Counted from the stretch's first letter, positions 1 to 5,573 are shown. The stretch: DNA of 5,772 nt from JAWVEV01 sp033856535 (GCA_033856535.1 JAWVEV010000191.1:1-5772), one strand, 5' to 3'. Notes: generated by a model from the sequence alone, not told the origin. Program-made: numbers and translations.

Positions 1-305
1 ACGCGGATCTGCTTGGCCAGGTACTCCTCGGTGGCGCGCTCGGGGTCGATCGAGATCCCCGAGAGCCCGGGCCCGAGCCGGCGCGGATGCTCGTGGCCGA
101 TCCGCTCGGTGCGGAAGAGCCCCGACATGTGCTCCTGGCCCGCGACCTCGATGACGATCGTGCGCAGGCCCGCCCGCGAGGCGGCCAGGCCGAGGGCCGC
201 GGCCACGGTGCTCTTGCCGACGCCGCCCTTCCCGAGGACGAAGCAGAGCCGCCGGTCGAGGAACGGCGGGCCGGCCGGGCGCGCGGCCCTGGGTTCGGCG
301 GTCAT
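1..305 (-). CDS. ArsA/Get3-like P-loop ATPase, N-terminal 101 residues (runs off the left edge)
   Basis: Reading the minus strand from ATG at 305 gives an open frame to the window edge, so the C-terminal part is missing. After a disordered Ala/Pro-rich start comes a hydrophobic strand (residues 20-24) and the deviant Walker A loop GKGGVGKST (25-33), with signature lysine K26 and P-loop K31. Next are a helix rich in Ala and the strand TIVIEVAGQEHMSGLF, then ISIDPERATEEYL. This order matches ArsA-family ATPases, and the fold is close to the mycobacterial pair Rv3679/Rv3680. Members are cytosolic ATPases that act as dimers, in anion export or membrane-protein handling; the actinobacterial substrate is not settled. 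In-frame GTG codons at 314 and 338 are alternative starts; none has a good Shine-Dalgarno. A possible -10 (TACAGT, complement of 350-355) lies just before 338. These genes often occur as tandem pairs, so a second copy may lie left of the window. Family call is firm; the start is uncertain. Confidence 0.85.
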   Translation of the reverse strand, partial: MTAEPRAARPAGPPFLDRRLCFVLGKGGVGKSTVAAALGLAASRAGLRTIVIEVAGQEHMSGLFRTERIGHEHPRRLGPGLSGISIDPERATEEYLAKQIR

Positions 306-403
306 CGTGCCCACGTCGGATGCTCGGTTCCCCGCCACGGCGAGGGGAAACTGTAGCCGCGGGGGCGGCCCACCGGGGCCGGGGCCGGCAGGGACGCTCG
401 TCC

Positions 404-431
404 TTGCCGACTTGACCCGTCTCGCTACCCT
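404..431 (+). promoter_or_regulatory. Candidate promoter giving a leaderless transcript of the 438 gene
   Basis: A -35-like TTGCCG (404-409) and a -10-like TACCCT (426-431) are separated by 16 bases. The GTG start at 438 lies six bases after the -10, where transcription would be expected to begin. No Shine-Dalgarno precedes the GTG. The same TACCCT hexamer occurs in front of the transporter gene at 5564. A second TTGACC at 412-417 is too close to the -10 to be its partner. Seen in sequence; activity is inferred. Confidence 0.45.
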
Positions 432-437
432 CGGTGC

Positions 438-1121
438 GTGGCCCGCTCTCTCTCCCTCCACGCCGTGGTGCTCGCCAGCCTGGGCTCGGGCTCGGCCGCG
501 CTCATCGTCGGCCAGTCCGGTCTGACCGGGACCGTCGTCGGCGCCGCGGTGGTGCCGGTGGTCGTCGCCGCGGTCACCGAGGTCGGCCGCCGGCCGCTGG
601 AGCGGCTGATCCGCCGGCGCCGCGCGGCCGCGGTCGCCGAGGTCGTCGAGCCCGCGCCGGAGCCCCCGGAGAGCCGGCGCTGGGAGCGCTGGGCCGCCGG
701 GTCGGCCATGGCCTTCGCCGTCGGCGCGCTCGCGGTCGCGTTCGCGGCCGGTGCCGACGGGCCGGCCCAGACGCCGCCGCCGAAGATCATCGTGCGCGAG
801 ATCCAGACCACCACCTACGCCATCGCCCCGGCCCCCGAGCCCCAGACCGTCACGGTCGTGCAGCGGGTCGAGGTGCCGGTGCCCGTGCCCGACGACGGCG
901 ACGGCCCGGCGGACGAGGACCCGGTGACCGACCCCGCCGCGGAGGACGGCGCCGGCACGGCGCCGCCGCCGGCCGGCGAGGAGCCGAGCACGACGGTGGA
1001 GGCGCCCGCCCCGCCGCCGGCGAGCGGCGACGGGACCGCGGCCGCCGCGGACGCCGGCGCCGCGGCGGCGCAGGCCGATCCCGCGACGACGGTCAAGGAG
1101 CGGGGGCCGCTCTCGGCGTAG
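438..1121 (+). CDS. Hypothetical membrane protein with Pro/Ala-rich tail
   Basis: I do not recognise a family for this 227-residue protein. Residues 9-47 are almost wholly hydrophobic and long enough for two short passes or a re-entrant hairpin. A strongly basic stretch (51-62, with RRRR at 59-62) follows and should be cytoplasmic. Residues 86-106 form a clear transmembrane helix. After it come a short segment with strand-like KIIVREIQTTTYAI and TVTVVQRVEVPVPV, then about 90 residues rich in Pro, Ala, Gly, Asp and Glu with no aromatic residue. This looks like a flexible tail, probably outside the membrane by the positive-inside rule. The start is GTG 438, chosen because the hydrophobic segment begins right after it and a -10-like hexamer lies six bases upstream. 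It is divergent from the ArsA-like gene and convergent with the 1173-2177 gene, so it is probably monocistronic. The other open frames across this DNA encode implausible Arg-rich proteins. The tail could be a cell-wall-spanning linker; no function can be assigned. Confidence 0.7.
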   Translation: MARSLSLHAVVLASLGSGSAALIVGQSGLTGTVVGAAVVPVVVAAVTEVGRRPLERLIRRRRAAAVAEVVEPAPEPPESRRWERWAAGSAMAFAVGALAVAFAAGADGPAQTPPPKIIVREIQTTTYAIAPAPEPQTVTVVQRVEVPVPVPDDGDGPADEDPVTDPAAEDGAGTAPPPAGEEPSTTVEAPAPPPASGDGTAAAADAGAAAAQADPATTVKERGPLSA

Positions 1122-1172
1122 GGGGTCGGCGCCCGAGGCGGCGCGGGCCGGCTCAGGTGATGCGCACGTCGC

Positions 1173-2177
1173 TCATCGCCCCGGACCGGCCGCGCCCGCC
1201 GCCTCGAGGACGGCGGTCAGCTCGGCCACCAGGCGCTCGGGGGGGATGCCCGACCGCGCGATCCGCCGGTTCGGGCCGACGGGAAAGAGGCGCGGCGTGA
1301 TCGGCTCCACGCCCTCGAAGCGCCAGGTCACGGGCTCCTCCTCGATCGCCTGCAGGCGGGGCAGCAGCGGCGCCAGGTCGACGCGCGCCGCCAGCGGCCG
1401 CGAGACGTAGTCCACCCAGGTCTCGTAGCGGTGGGTCAGCACGAGCAGGCCGTCGCCGGTGACCGTGAGCACGCGCATGCGCTCGGTCCGCGGGTGGACC
1501 GCGAGCGGCACCAGCGGACGGGGCCCGCGGACGATCGCGACGTCGGCCTCGGGCGCCTCCTCGATCGTCGCCTCGCCGGCGTCGAGGAGCGCCATGTCGG
1601 CCTCGACCGCTGCCCAGCGCGGCCCCCACAGCGGGCGGTGGCGCTCGGGGTCGTCGAGCAGCGGGCCCACCTCGGGGAGCACCGCCTCGTAGAGCGCGCC
1701 GGCCGGGTCGCGGCCGTCGGCGGCGGCCACCGCGGCGCGGGCGGCCGGCAGCGGGCTGGTGACCGGCTCGGCCAGCGCCATCGCGGCGATCGCGCACCAC
1801 GCGGCGGCCGGGTCGGTCCAGGTGGCGAAGTCGCCGGCCTCCCCGGCGGCCACGGCGAGGCGACGCGCCGGGGCGTCGCGCGCGGGCCGCTCCAGCAGCA
1901 GCCAGATGGCGAAGAGGCCGTCCTCGTCGTAGTGGTTGTTCGTGAGGGCGTCGACCGGCGGGCCCGCGGCCCCGGCGTCGAGGTAGCGGTCCGCGATCGC
2001 CGCGCTCGTGTCGGCCGCGAGCTCCGGCGGGGTGCCCGACCCGCGCCAGTGCGACAGGGCGAGGACCGTGCCGGGCATCCGCGGCCCGTCCACCACGACG
2101 TGCGGCGCCCCCGCGAGGCGCTCGGGGCGCACGAAGCGCGCGTCCTCGGCGATGCGCGGGAGCTCGGCGGCGGGCAC
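1173..2177 (-). CDS. DUF6687-like conserved protein with an NHxDxDG motif
   Basis: This 334-residue soluble protein of unknown function resembles, from memory, the actinobacterial DUF6687 family. The conserved-looking N-terminal half contains HVVVDG (26-31), LALSHWRGSGTPPEL (39-53) and TNNHYDEDGL (79-88). The C-terminal half contains HRYETWVDYVSRP and a final segment with WRFEGVEPITPRLFP. No signal peptide or membrane helix is evident. NNHYDEDG is followed by a hydrophobic helix and looks like motif I (DxDG) of DHH-type phosphoesterases, which binds metal. I see no matching DHH triad, so catalysis is only a hypothesis. I chose GTG 2177 because a -10-like TAGCAT sits eight bases upstream and would give a leaderless mRNA; GTG 2201 would add eight residues (MAWLASAA) but overlaps that hexamer. 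The gene diverges from the 2231 gene and converges on the 438 gene. Its stop shares bases with an ATG that opens only a seven-codon frame. Coding status is strong; the family name is moderate. Confidence 0.8.
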   Translation of the reverse strand: MPAAELPRIAEDARFVRPERLAGAPHVVVDGPRMPGTVLALSHWRGSGTPPELAADTSAAIADRYLDAGAAGPPVDALTNNHYDEDGLFAIWLLLERPARDAPARRLAVAAGEAGDFATWTDPAAAWCAIAAMALAEPVTSPLPAARAAVAAADGRDPAGALYEAVLPEVGPLLDDPERHRPLWGPRWAAVEADMALLDAGEATIEEAPEADVAIVRGPRPLVPLAVHPRTERMRVLTVTGDGLLVLTHRYETWVDYVSRPLAARVDLAPLLPRLQAIEEEPVTWRFEGVEPITPRLFPVGPNRRIARSGIPPERLVAELTAVLEAAGAAGPGR

Positions 2178-2185
2178 GGCCGCCG

Positions 2186-2191
2186 ATGCTA
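2186..2191 (-). promoter_or_regulatory. Candidate -10 for the DUF6687-like gene
   Basis: The complement reads TAGCAT, which fits the TANNNT -10 pattern, and eight bases later comes GTG 2177. No Shine-Dalgarno is present, so a leaderless transcript fits. No convincing -35 is visible at 16-18 bases. This hexamer decides my preference for start 2177 over 2201. The divergent promoter of the 2231 gene lies only about 30 bases away, so the two could interfere or share regulation. Confidence 0.35.
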
Positions 2192-2218
2192 GCCAAGCCA
2201 CGACGAGGCACCGCTTGC

Positions 2219-2224
2219 GATACT
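2219..2224 (+). promoter_or_regulatory. Candidate -10 for the membrane protein-ppx unit
   Basis: GATACT matches four of six consensus -10 bases and lies six bases before GTG 2231, the start of the two-gene unit. Again there is no Shine-Dalgarno, which suggests a leaderless mRNA. No good -35 is seen at the expected distance. The hexamer also argues that the real start is 2231 rather than the in-frame ATG at 2186, which would lie upstream of the promoter. Confidence 0.4.
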
Positions 2225-2230
2225 GCCGCC

Positions 2231-2563
2231 GTGGACTTCGTCACCGACAACGGTCCCGCGCTGGCCGCGATCGCCTTCGGCGTCCTGGTGCTGGTGGGCC
2301 TGATCGTCCTCGGCGTGCGCGCCCTCATGCTCTGGCGCGCGATCAAGGCCGCCAAGCGCGAGGTGGAGACCCACCTCACCGCGCTGATGGCCGAGGCCGA
2401 CCGGCTATCGGCCGACCTGGCCCGGCTGCCCGGGCGCCAGGCCGAGCTGCAGCGGGCCCTCGGGGTGCTGCAGTCGCGCATCGGCTACGCCCGGGTGCTG
2501 GCCGAGCACGCCGGCGAGGCCATGGCGACCCTGCGGTCGCCGCTGCGGTACCTGGGGGGGTGA
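2231..2563 (+). CDS. Small single-pass membrane protein with helical cytoplasmic tail
   Basis: This is a 110-residue protein of unknown function. Residues 1-9 are polar, and residues 10-29 form one strongly hydrophobic helix (AIAFGVLVLVGLIVLG). A basic stretch with R30, R36, K39, K42 and R43 follows, so the tail should face the cytoplasm. Residues 42-100 are rich in Ala, Leu, Glu, Arg and Gln with near-heptad spacing of Leu, as in an amphipathic helix or coiled coil that could mediate self-association. It starts at GTG 2231, just after a -10-like hexamer; the in-frame ATG 2186 would add non-conserved-looking sequence. Its stop TGA overlaps the GTG of the ppx gene by four bases (GTGA), so the two are very probably one translationally coupled unit. 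The last codons are GGG GGG within a run of seven G. The arrangement suggests that it anchors, localises or regulates the polyphosphatase, but that is inference from position alone. Confidence 0.75.
   Translation: MDFVTDNGPALAAIAFGVLVLVGLIVLGVRALMLWRAIKAAKREVETHLTALMAEADRLSADLARLPGRQAELQRALGVLQSRIGYARVLAEHAGEAMATLRSPLRYLGG
2554..2560 (+). other. Seven-G run forming an in-phase -1 slippery heptamer
   Basis: The seven G are read in the upstream gene as the last base of CTG plus GGG GGG, followed directly by TGA. This is the X-XXY-YYZ phase needed for -1 ribosomal slippage. After a -1 slip the next codon is GTG at 2560, the first ppx codon, so the product would be a membrane-anchored Ppx fusion. 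No downstream stimulatory hairpin was identified. Simple stop-start coupling is the default explanation; the run could also be a mutation hotspot. Confidence 0.25.
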
Positions 2564-3507
2564 GCGCCGGCCCCCGCGAGCGCCTCGCGGTGGTCGACCT
2601 CGGCTCGAACACCACCCGGCTGTTCCTGTGCGACCGCATCGGGCCCGAGGGCCCCGAGGGCGAGCGGCTCACCACGATCACCGCCCTCCGCCGCGGCGCC
2701 GGCCCGGACGGCACGCTGGCGCCGGAGGCGCTGGCGCGGCTCGACGTCGCCTTGGCGGGATACGGCGAGCGGCTGCGGGCGCATCGCCCGGAGCTGGTTG
2801 TGGCCGTCGGGACCAGCGCGATCCGCGACGCGCCGAACCGCGCCGCCGCCGACGCGCTCGTGCGCCACCACGCCGGCGTGGCGCTCACCGTCATCTCGGG
2901 CGAGCGCGAGGCCGCGCTGGCCTACCGCGGCGCCCGGCTGGCGGTGGACGGCGACGGCCCCGCGATGGTGATCGACGTGGGCGGCGGCAGCACCGAGCTG
3001 GTGCGCGGGCTCGCCGCCGGGCCCGAGGGCGCGGTGAGCCTCCAGGTGGGGGCCGTCCGCTGCACCGAGGCCCTGCTCGGGGGCGACCCGCCGTCGCCGG
3101 AGGAGCTCGCCGCCCTGCGGGACGCGCTCGGGGGGCCGGTGCGCGACGCCCTGGACCGGATCGGCGGGCCCGCGCCGGCCGTCGGCGTGGCCGGCAGCGC
3201 CACGACGCTCGCCGCGATCCACCTGGGCGGCTACGACCCGGCCCGGGTGCACCGCCTGCGCCTGACCACGCCGGAGGTGGCGGCGATCGCCGCGCGCCTG
3301 GCCGCGATGCCGCTGGCCGAGCTTCGCGAGCTGCCCGGCCTGGAGCCCGCCCGCGCCCCGGTGATCGTCGCGGGGGCGACCGTGATCGCGACGATCCTCG
3401 AGGTCGCGGGGCTCCCGGATCTGCTCGTCAGCGAGCGCGACATCCTCGACGGCGCCGCCCTCGCGGCCCGCGAGGGTGCGCTCGTCGGCGATCTCACGAC
3501 GTCATAA
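2560..3507 (+). CDS. ppx: Exopolyphosphatase / Ppx-GppA family phosphatase
   Basis: This 315-residue protein belongs to the ASKHA-fold Ppx/GppA family, which removes terminal phosphate from polyphosphate or converts pppGpp to ppGpp in the cytoplasm. The motifs are in order: VVDLGSNTTRL (11-21, phosphate loop 1), GTSAIRD (84-90), ISGEREA (112-118, with E115/E117 as candidates for the catalytic glutamate), VIDVGGGSTEL (137-147, phosphate loop 2), LQVGAVRCTE (161-170) and VAGSATTLAAI (210-220). It ends with APVIVAGATVIATILE and LLVSERDILDGAAL. The length fits the short actinobacterial form (Ppx1-like); the C-terminal HD-type domains of the roughly 500-residue E. coli enzymes are absent. The start GTG 2560 overlaps the TGA of the membrane protein gene; the frame is open far upstream, but that region is non-coding in this frame. 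The final TAA lies inside a -10-like hexamer for the next gene. Family is certain; polyphosphate versus pppGpp preference cannot be read from sequence. Confidence 0.93.
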   Translation: MSAGPRERLAVVDLGSNTTRLFLCDRIGPEGPEGERLTTITALRRGAGPDGTLAPEALARLDVALAGYGERLRAHRPELVVAVGTSAIRDAPNRAAADALVRHHAGVALTVISGEREAALAYRGARLAVDGDGPAMVIDVGGGSTELVRGLAAGPEGAVSLQVGAVRCTEALLGGDPPSPEELAALRDALGGPVRDALDRIGGPAPAVGVAGSATTLAAIHLGGYDPARVHRLRLTTPEVAAIAARLAAMPLAELRELPGLEPARAPVIVAGATVIATILEVAGLPDLLVSERDILDGAALAAREGALVGDLTTS

Positions 3508-3510
3508 GAT
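3505..3510 (+). promoter_or_regulatory. Candidate -10 overlapping the ppx stop codon
   Basis: TAAGAT fits TANNNT, and its first three bases are the ppx stop codon. GTG 3518 follows after seven bases, the distance expected for a leaderless mRNA. No clear -35 is visible. If active, it would uncouple the small 79-residue protein from ppx. Confidence 0.4.
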
Positions 3511-3517
3511 GCGCGCC

Positions 3518-3757
3518 GTGACACGAGACGCGACGAGCGGACTCCAGTTGACCGGCGAGCTGGCCTCGTCCGTCTCCTGGGTTCCCAACCCCGACAAGCT
3601 GGAGCTCGCCCCGAAGGGCGAGAACACGTACTACTTCCGCCACGGCCAGATCCTCGAGCGCTGGCCGATCCTCGAGGACGAGTGGGCGGCCGCGGTGGAG
3701 ACGACCCGCCTGGCGCAGGTCGACCGCACGCCGGGCGCCGCCACCTTCGGGCGTTAG
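3518..3757 (+). CDS. Small conserved-looking hypothetical protein (79 residues)
   Basis: I do not recognise this family. The protein has no Cys, no signal peptide and no membrane helix. Its middle is dense in residues that are usually conserved: SWVPNPDKLELAPKGENTYY, FRHGQILERWPILEDEW (40-56) with three Trp in the protein, and an acidic helix-like end (EDEWAAAVETTRLAQ). This composition, unlike the Arg/Pro/Ala shadows on the other frames, is the main reason to call it real. It may be a small beta-rich domain followed by a helix. Starts in frame are GTG 3476 (inside ppx), ATG 3509 and GTG 3518. I chose 3518 because a TAAGAT -10 lies seven bases before it and no Shine-Dalgarno supports 3509. 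It sits between ppx and tRNA-Leu; its TAG stop is 16 bases from the tRNA. Coding status is likely, function unknown. Confidence 0.7.
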   Translation: MTRDATSGLQLTGELASSVSWVPNPDKLELAPKGENTYYFRHGQILERWPILEDEWAAAVETTRLAQVDRTPGAATFGR

Positions 3758-3763
3758 CCTTCT

Positions 3764-3779
3764 TCCGGCCGCGGCCGGA
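3764..3779. repeat. 16-base perfect palindrome spanning the tRNA 5' end
   Basis: TCCGGCCGCGGCCGGA is its own reverse complement. Its right half contains six of the seven bases of the tRNA-Leu acceptor 5' strand (3774-3779), so the precursor leader carries a near copy of the 3' acceptor strand. The leader could therefore pair with the acceptor 5' strand in competition with the mature fold. Confidence 0.6.
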
Positions 3780-3856
3780 GTGGCGGAACGGTAGACGCGG
3801 GGGACTTAAACTCCCCGGCCCCTCGGGGCGTCCGGGTTCGAATCCCGGCTCCGGCA
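3774..3856 (+). tRNA. tRNA-Leu (anticodon UAA)
   Basis: The cloverleaf is complete. The acceptor stem is GCCGGAG (3774-3780) with CTCCGGC (3849-3855), and the discriminator is A3856. The D stem is GCG/CGC (3783-3785, 3796-3798). The anticodon stem is GGGGA/TCCCC (3800-3804, 3812-3816) with loop CTTAAAC and anticodon TAA at 3807-3809. The long variable arm (3817-3831, GCCCC paired with GGGGC) marks a class II tRNA, as expected for Leu. The T stem is CCGGG/CCCGG (3832-3836, 3844-3848) with loop TTCGAAT. CCA is not encoded; TCC follows. The tRNA reads UUA (and possibly UUG). UUA is very rare in GC-rich genomes, and none of the genes in this window uses it, so this is the equivalent of the Streptomyces bldA tRNA. 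A weak -10-like TAGCCT overlaps the stop of the preceding gene (3755-3760). Confidence 0.96.
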
Positions 3857-3861
3857 TCCGG

Positions 3862-3877
3862 GCCGGCGCATGCCGGC
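3862..3877 (+). other. Hairpin between tRNA-Leu and the SDR gene
   Basis: GCCGGC (3862-3867), a GCAT loop and GCCGGC (3872-3877) form a six-base stem starting six bases after the tRNA discriminator. There is no T run after it, so it is not a classic intrinsic terminator. It may be a 3' processing barrier or a partial terminator; the SDR start lies 26 bases further on, so read-through from the tRNA is possible. Confidence 0.4.
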
Positions 3878-3891
3878 AGACGATCCACGAC

Positions 3892-3898
3892 GAGGAGG
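3892..3898 (+). promoter_or_regulatory. Ribosome binding site of the SDR gene
   Basis: GAGGAGG is a strong Shine-Dalgarno five bases before GTG 3904. It fixes the SDR start. It contrasts with the SD-less starts of most other genes here and implies a leadered mRNA. Confidence 0.8.
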
Positions 3899-3903
3899 AC
3901 GGC

Positions 3904-4659
3904 GTGAGGCTCGAGGGCCGGGTGGCGGTGGTGACGGGCGGGTCGCAGGGGATCGGCGAGGCCATCGCCCGCCGGTACGCGGCCGAGGGCGCCGGCGTGG
4001 CGATCCTCAACCGCGACGAGGCCCTCGGGAGCGAGGTCGCGCGGTCGATCGCCGACGCCGGCGGGCGCGCCGTCGCGATCCCCTGCGACGTCTCGCGGGT
4101 GGACGCGCTGGGTGAGGCGGTGGCCGCGGTGCACGCGGCGCTCGGCCCGATCGACGTGCTGGTCAACAACGCCGGCGCGTTCGTGATGAGCCCGCTCGGC
4201 GGCACCGACGAGGACGCCTTCGACCTGATGATCGGCGCGAACCTCAAGGGCCTCTTCTTCCTGAGCCAGGAGGTGCTGCCCGACCTCGAGGCGGCCGGTC
4301 GCGGGAAGATCATCAACATCGGCTCGATCTTCGGGAACGACGGGTTCCCCGAGTCGGCGATCTACTGCGCGACGAAGTCGGCCGTCCACATGATCACCAA
4401 GGTGCTCGCCCTGGATCTGCGGGAGCGGAACATCCAGGTGAACGCGATCGCCCCGGGCTTCGTCGAGACGCCGCTGAACGCCGGCTTCCGGGCGAACAAC
4501 CCCGACTACCGACGGCGCGCCGACGAGCGCTTCGGCGGCCCCGGCGTCTGGATGCAGGCCGACGAGCTCGGCGGCGCGGCCGTGTTCCTCGCGAGCGAGG
4601 ACTCGGACTCGGTGACCGGCGCGACGCTCTACGTCGACCGGGGGTGGTCGGCCTACTGA
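3904..4659 (+). CDS. SDR family oxidoreductase (classical short-chain dehydrogenase/reductase)
   Basis: This 251-residue cytosolic enzyme has the length and all motifs of classical SDRs. TGGSQGIG (11-18) is the nucleotide-binding loop, CDVS (61-64) contacts adenine, and NNAG (88-91) is the fold marker. The catalytic tetrad is N113, S141, Y154 and K158 (YCATK), followed by the PGFVET loop (184-189) and a terminal VDRGW. The second strand ends in LNRD, with R37 and no Asp at its tip, which favours NADP(H) over NAD(H). Such enzymes interconvert an alcohol and a ketone; FabG-like or glucose-dehydrogenase-like annotations are possible, but the substrate cannot be read. GTG 3904 is set by the GAGGAGG site; the frame is open upstream through the tRNA but not coding there. 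It is probably monocistronic or partly read from the tRNA. Its stop overlaps the stop of the convergent transporter gene by seven bases, which leaves no room for a terminator between them. Confidence 0.93.
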   Translation: MRLEGRVAVVTGGSQGIGEAIARRYAAEGAGVAILNRDEALGSEVARSIADAGGRAVAIPCDVSRVDALGEAVAAVHAALGPIDVLVNNAGAFVMSPLGGTDEDAFDLMIGANLKGLFFLSQEVLPDLEAAGRGKIINIGSIFGNDGFPESAIYCATKSAVHMITKVLALDLRERNIQVNAIAPGFVETPLNAGFRANNPDYRRRADERFGGPGVWMQADELGGAAVFLASEDSDSVTGATLYVDRGWSAY

Positions 4660-5564
4660 GCCGCCGCGCGCTCGGAGGCGGCGGCCTCCGCGGGCTCGTG
4701 GTCCTCGAGGTGGATCAGGACCTCGGTCCCGGGGAGGGCCAGCACCAGGGCGGCCTTCACCCGGCCGCTCAGCCGGTGGCCGTGGCGCACCGTGGTCTCG
4801 GGCGGGACGACCAAGTGCAGGTCGACGTGCCGCTTGCTGCCGGCGCGCCGGCCGCGCACCTTGTGGAAGCTGACGCCGTCGCCGCAGAAGGCGGCCAGCA
4901 CCCGGTCGACCTCGGCCTGCTCGGCGGCCGGCAGGGCCGTGTCGAGCAGCACCTCGACCGCTCGCCGGGTGAGCCGGGCGCCCATGAGGAGGACGTAGCC
5001 GGAGACCGCGAGCGCGACCAGGGCGTCCAGCGGCTGCCAGCCGGTGACCAGCACCAGCACCAGGCCGCCGGCCGTGCCGGCGGAGGTCCAGACGTCGGCG
5101 CCGAGGTGCGTGGCGTCGCCCTCGATCGCCGGCGAGCCGGTCGCCCGGGCCACCCGGCGCAGCCGGATCGTGACGAGCATGTTGACGATCGCCGAAGCGG
5201 CCATGACCCCGATCGCCAGGCCCAGGTGATCGACGTGGGAGCCGCCGTCGGCCAGGCGCCGCCCGGCCTCGACCGCGACGTAGCCGCCCGCGGCCACGAT
5301 CAGCGCCCCCTCGATCGCGGCGGCCAGGTTCTCGGCCTTCTCGTGCCCGTAGGGGTGGCTGTGGTCGGCCGGGCGCGCCGAGGCGCGCACGGCGACGAAG
5401 GCGATCCCCGAGGCCACCAGGTCCCCGCCGGAGTGCACCGCCTCGGAGAGCACCGCCACGGAGCCGGTCACGATCCCGAGCACCAGCTTGGCCAGCGTCA
5501 GGATCGCGTTGGAGGCCACCGAGAGGAGGGCGGCGGCGCGTGTTTGGCGGTGGGCGTCCGGCAT
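4653..5564 (-). CDS. Cation diffusion facilitator (CDF) transporter, zinc-type
   Basis: This 303-residue inner-membrane protein would exchange cytosolic divalent metal for protons as a dimer. Six helices are visible at about 11-33, 36-58, 79-101, 114-133, 154-173 and 177-197. The transport site is H44-x3-D48 in TM2 (SEAVHSGGD) and H153-x3-D157 in TM5 (HLGADVWTS). An HD-HD set is typical of Zn(II) CDFs, whereas Mn types have DxxxD. The loop ADHSHPYGHEKAEN (66-79) has D67, H70 and H74 with the spacing of site B in E. coli FieF. The C-terminal domain (about 212-290) carries H234, H250, H263, H285 and E287 near FieF site C, plus the family segment FHKVRGRRAGSKRHVDLHL. ATG 5564 has no Shine-Dalgarno, but a TACCCT -10 ends nine bases upstream. 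It is monocistronic and converges on the SDR gene. A dyad in its promoter suggests metal-dependent control. The family is certain; zinc is the best guess among Zn, Cd, Co and Fe. Confidence 0.93.
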   Translation of the reverse strand: MPDAHRQTRAAALLSVASNAILTLAKLVLGIVTGSVAVLSEAVHSGGDLVASGIAFVAVRASARPADHSHPYGHEKAENLAAAIEGALIVAAGGYVAVEAGRRLADGGSHVDHLGLAIGVMAASAIVNMLVTIRLRRVARATGSPAIEGDATHLGADVWTSAGTAGGLVLVLVTGWQPLDALVALAVSGYVLLMGARLTRRAVEVLLDTALPAAEQAEVDRVLAAFCGDGVSFHKVRGRRAGSKRHVDLHLVVPPETTVRHGHRLSGRVKAALVLALPGTEVLIHLEDHEPAEAAASERAAAQ

Positions 5565-5573
5565 CGGCGGGCG

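Noticed and set aside
1122..1172. Weak hairpin GCCCG/CGGGC (1131-1135, 1144-1148) as a bidirectional terminator between convergent genes.
   Set aside because: Only five base pairs, an eight-base loop and no T run on either strand.
1153..1176. A seven-codon frame (MSDVRIT) starting with ATGA overlap at the end of the DUF6687-like gene.
   Set aside because: Too short to support; no ribosome site and no continuation, so probably chance.
434..1300. Long open frames rich in Arg/Gly/Pro overlapping the real genes on both strands.
   Set aside because: They are by-products of high GC with few stops; they lack domain motifs and have implausible composition compared with the chosen frames.
2008..2559. 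N-terminal extension of Ppx by the open upstream frame.
   Set aside because: It would cross the divergent promoter region and the membrane protein gene, is Arg-rich, and precedes the normal family start before VVDLGSNT.
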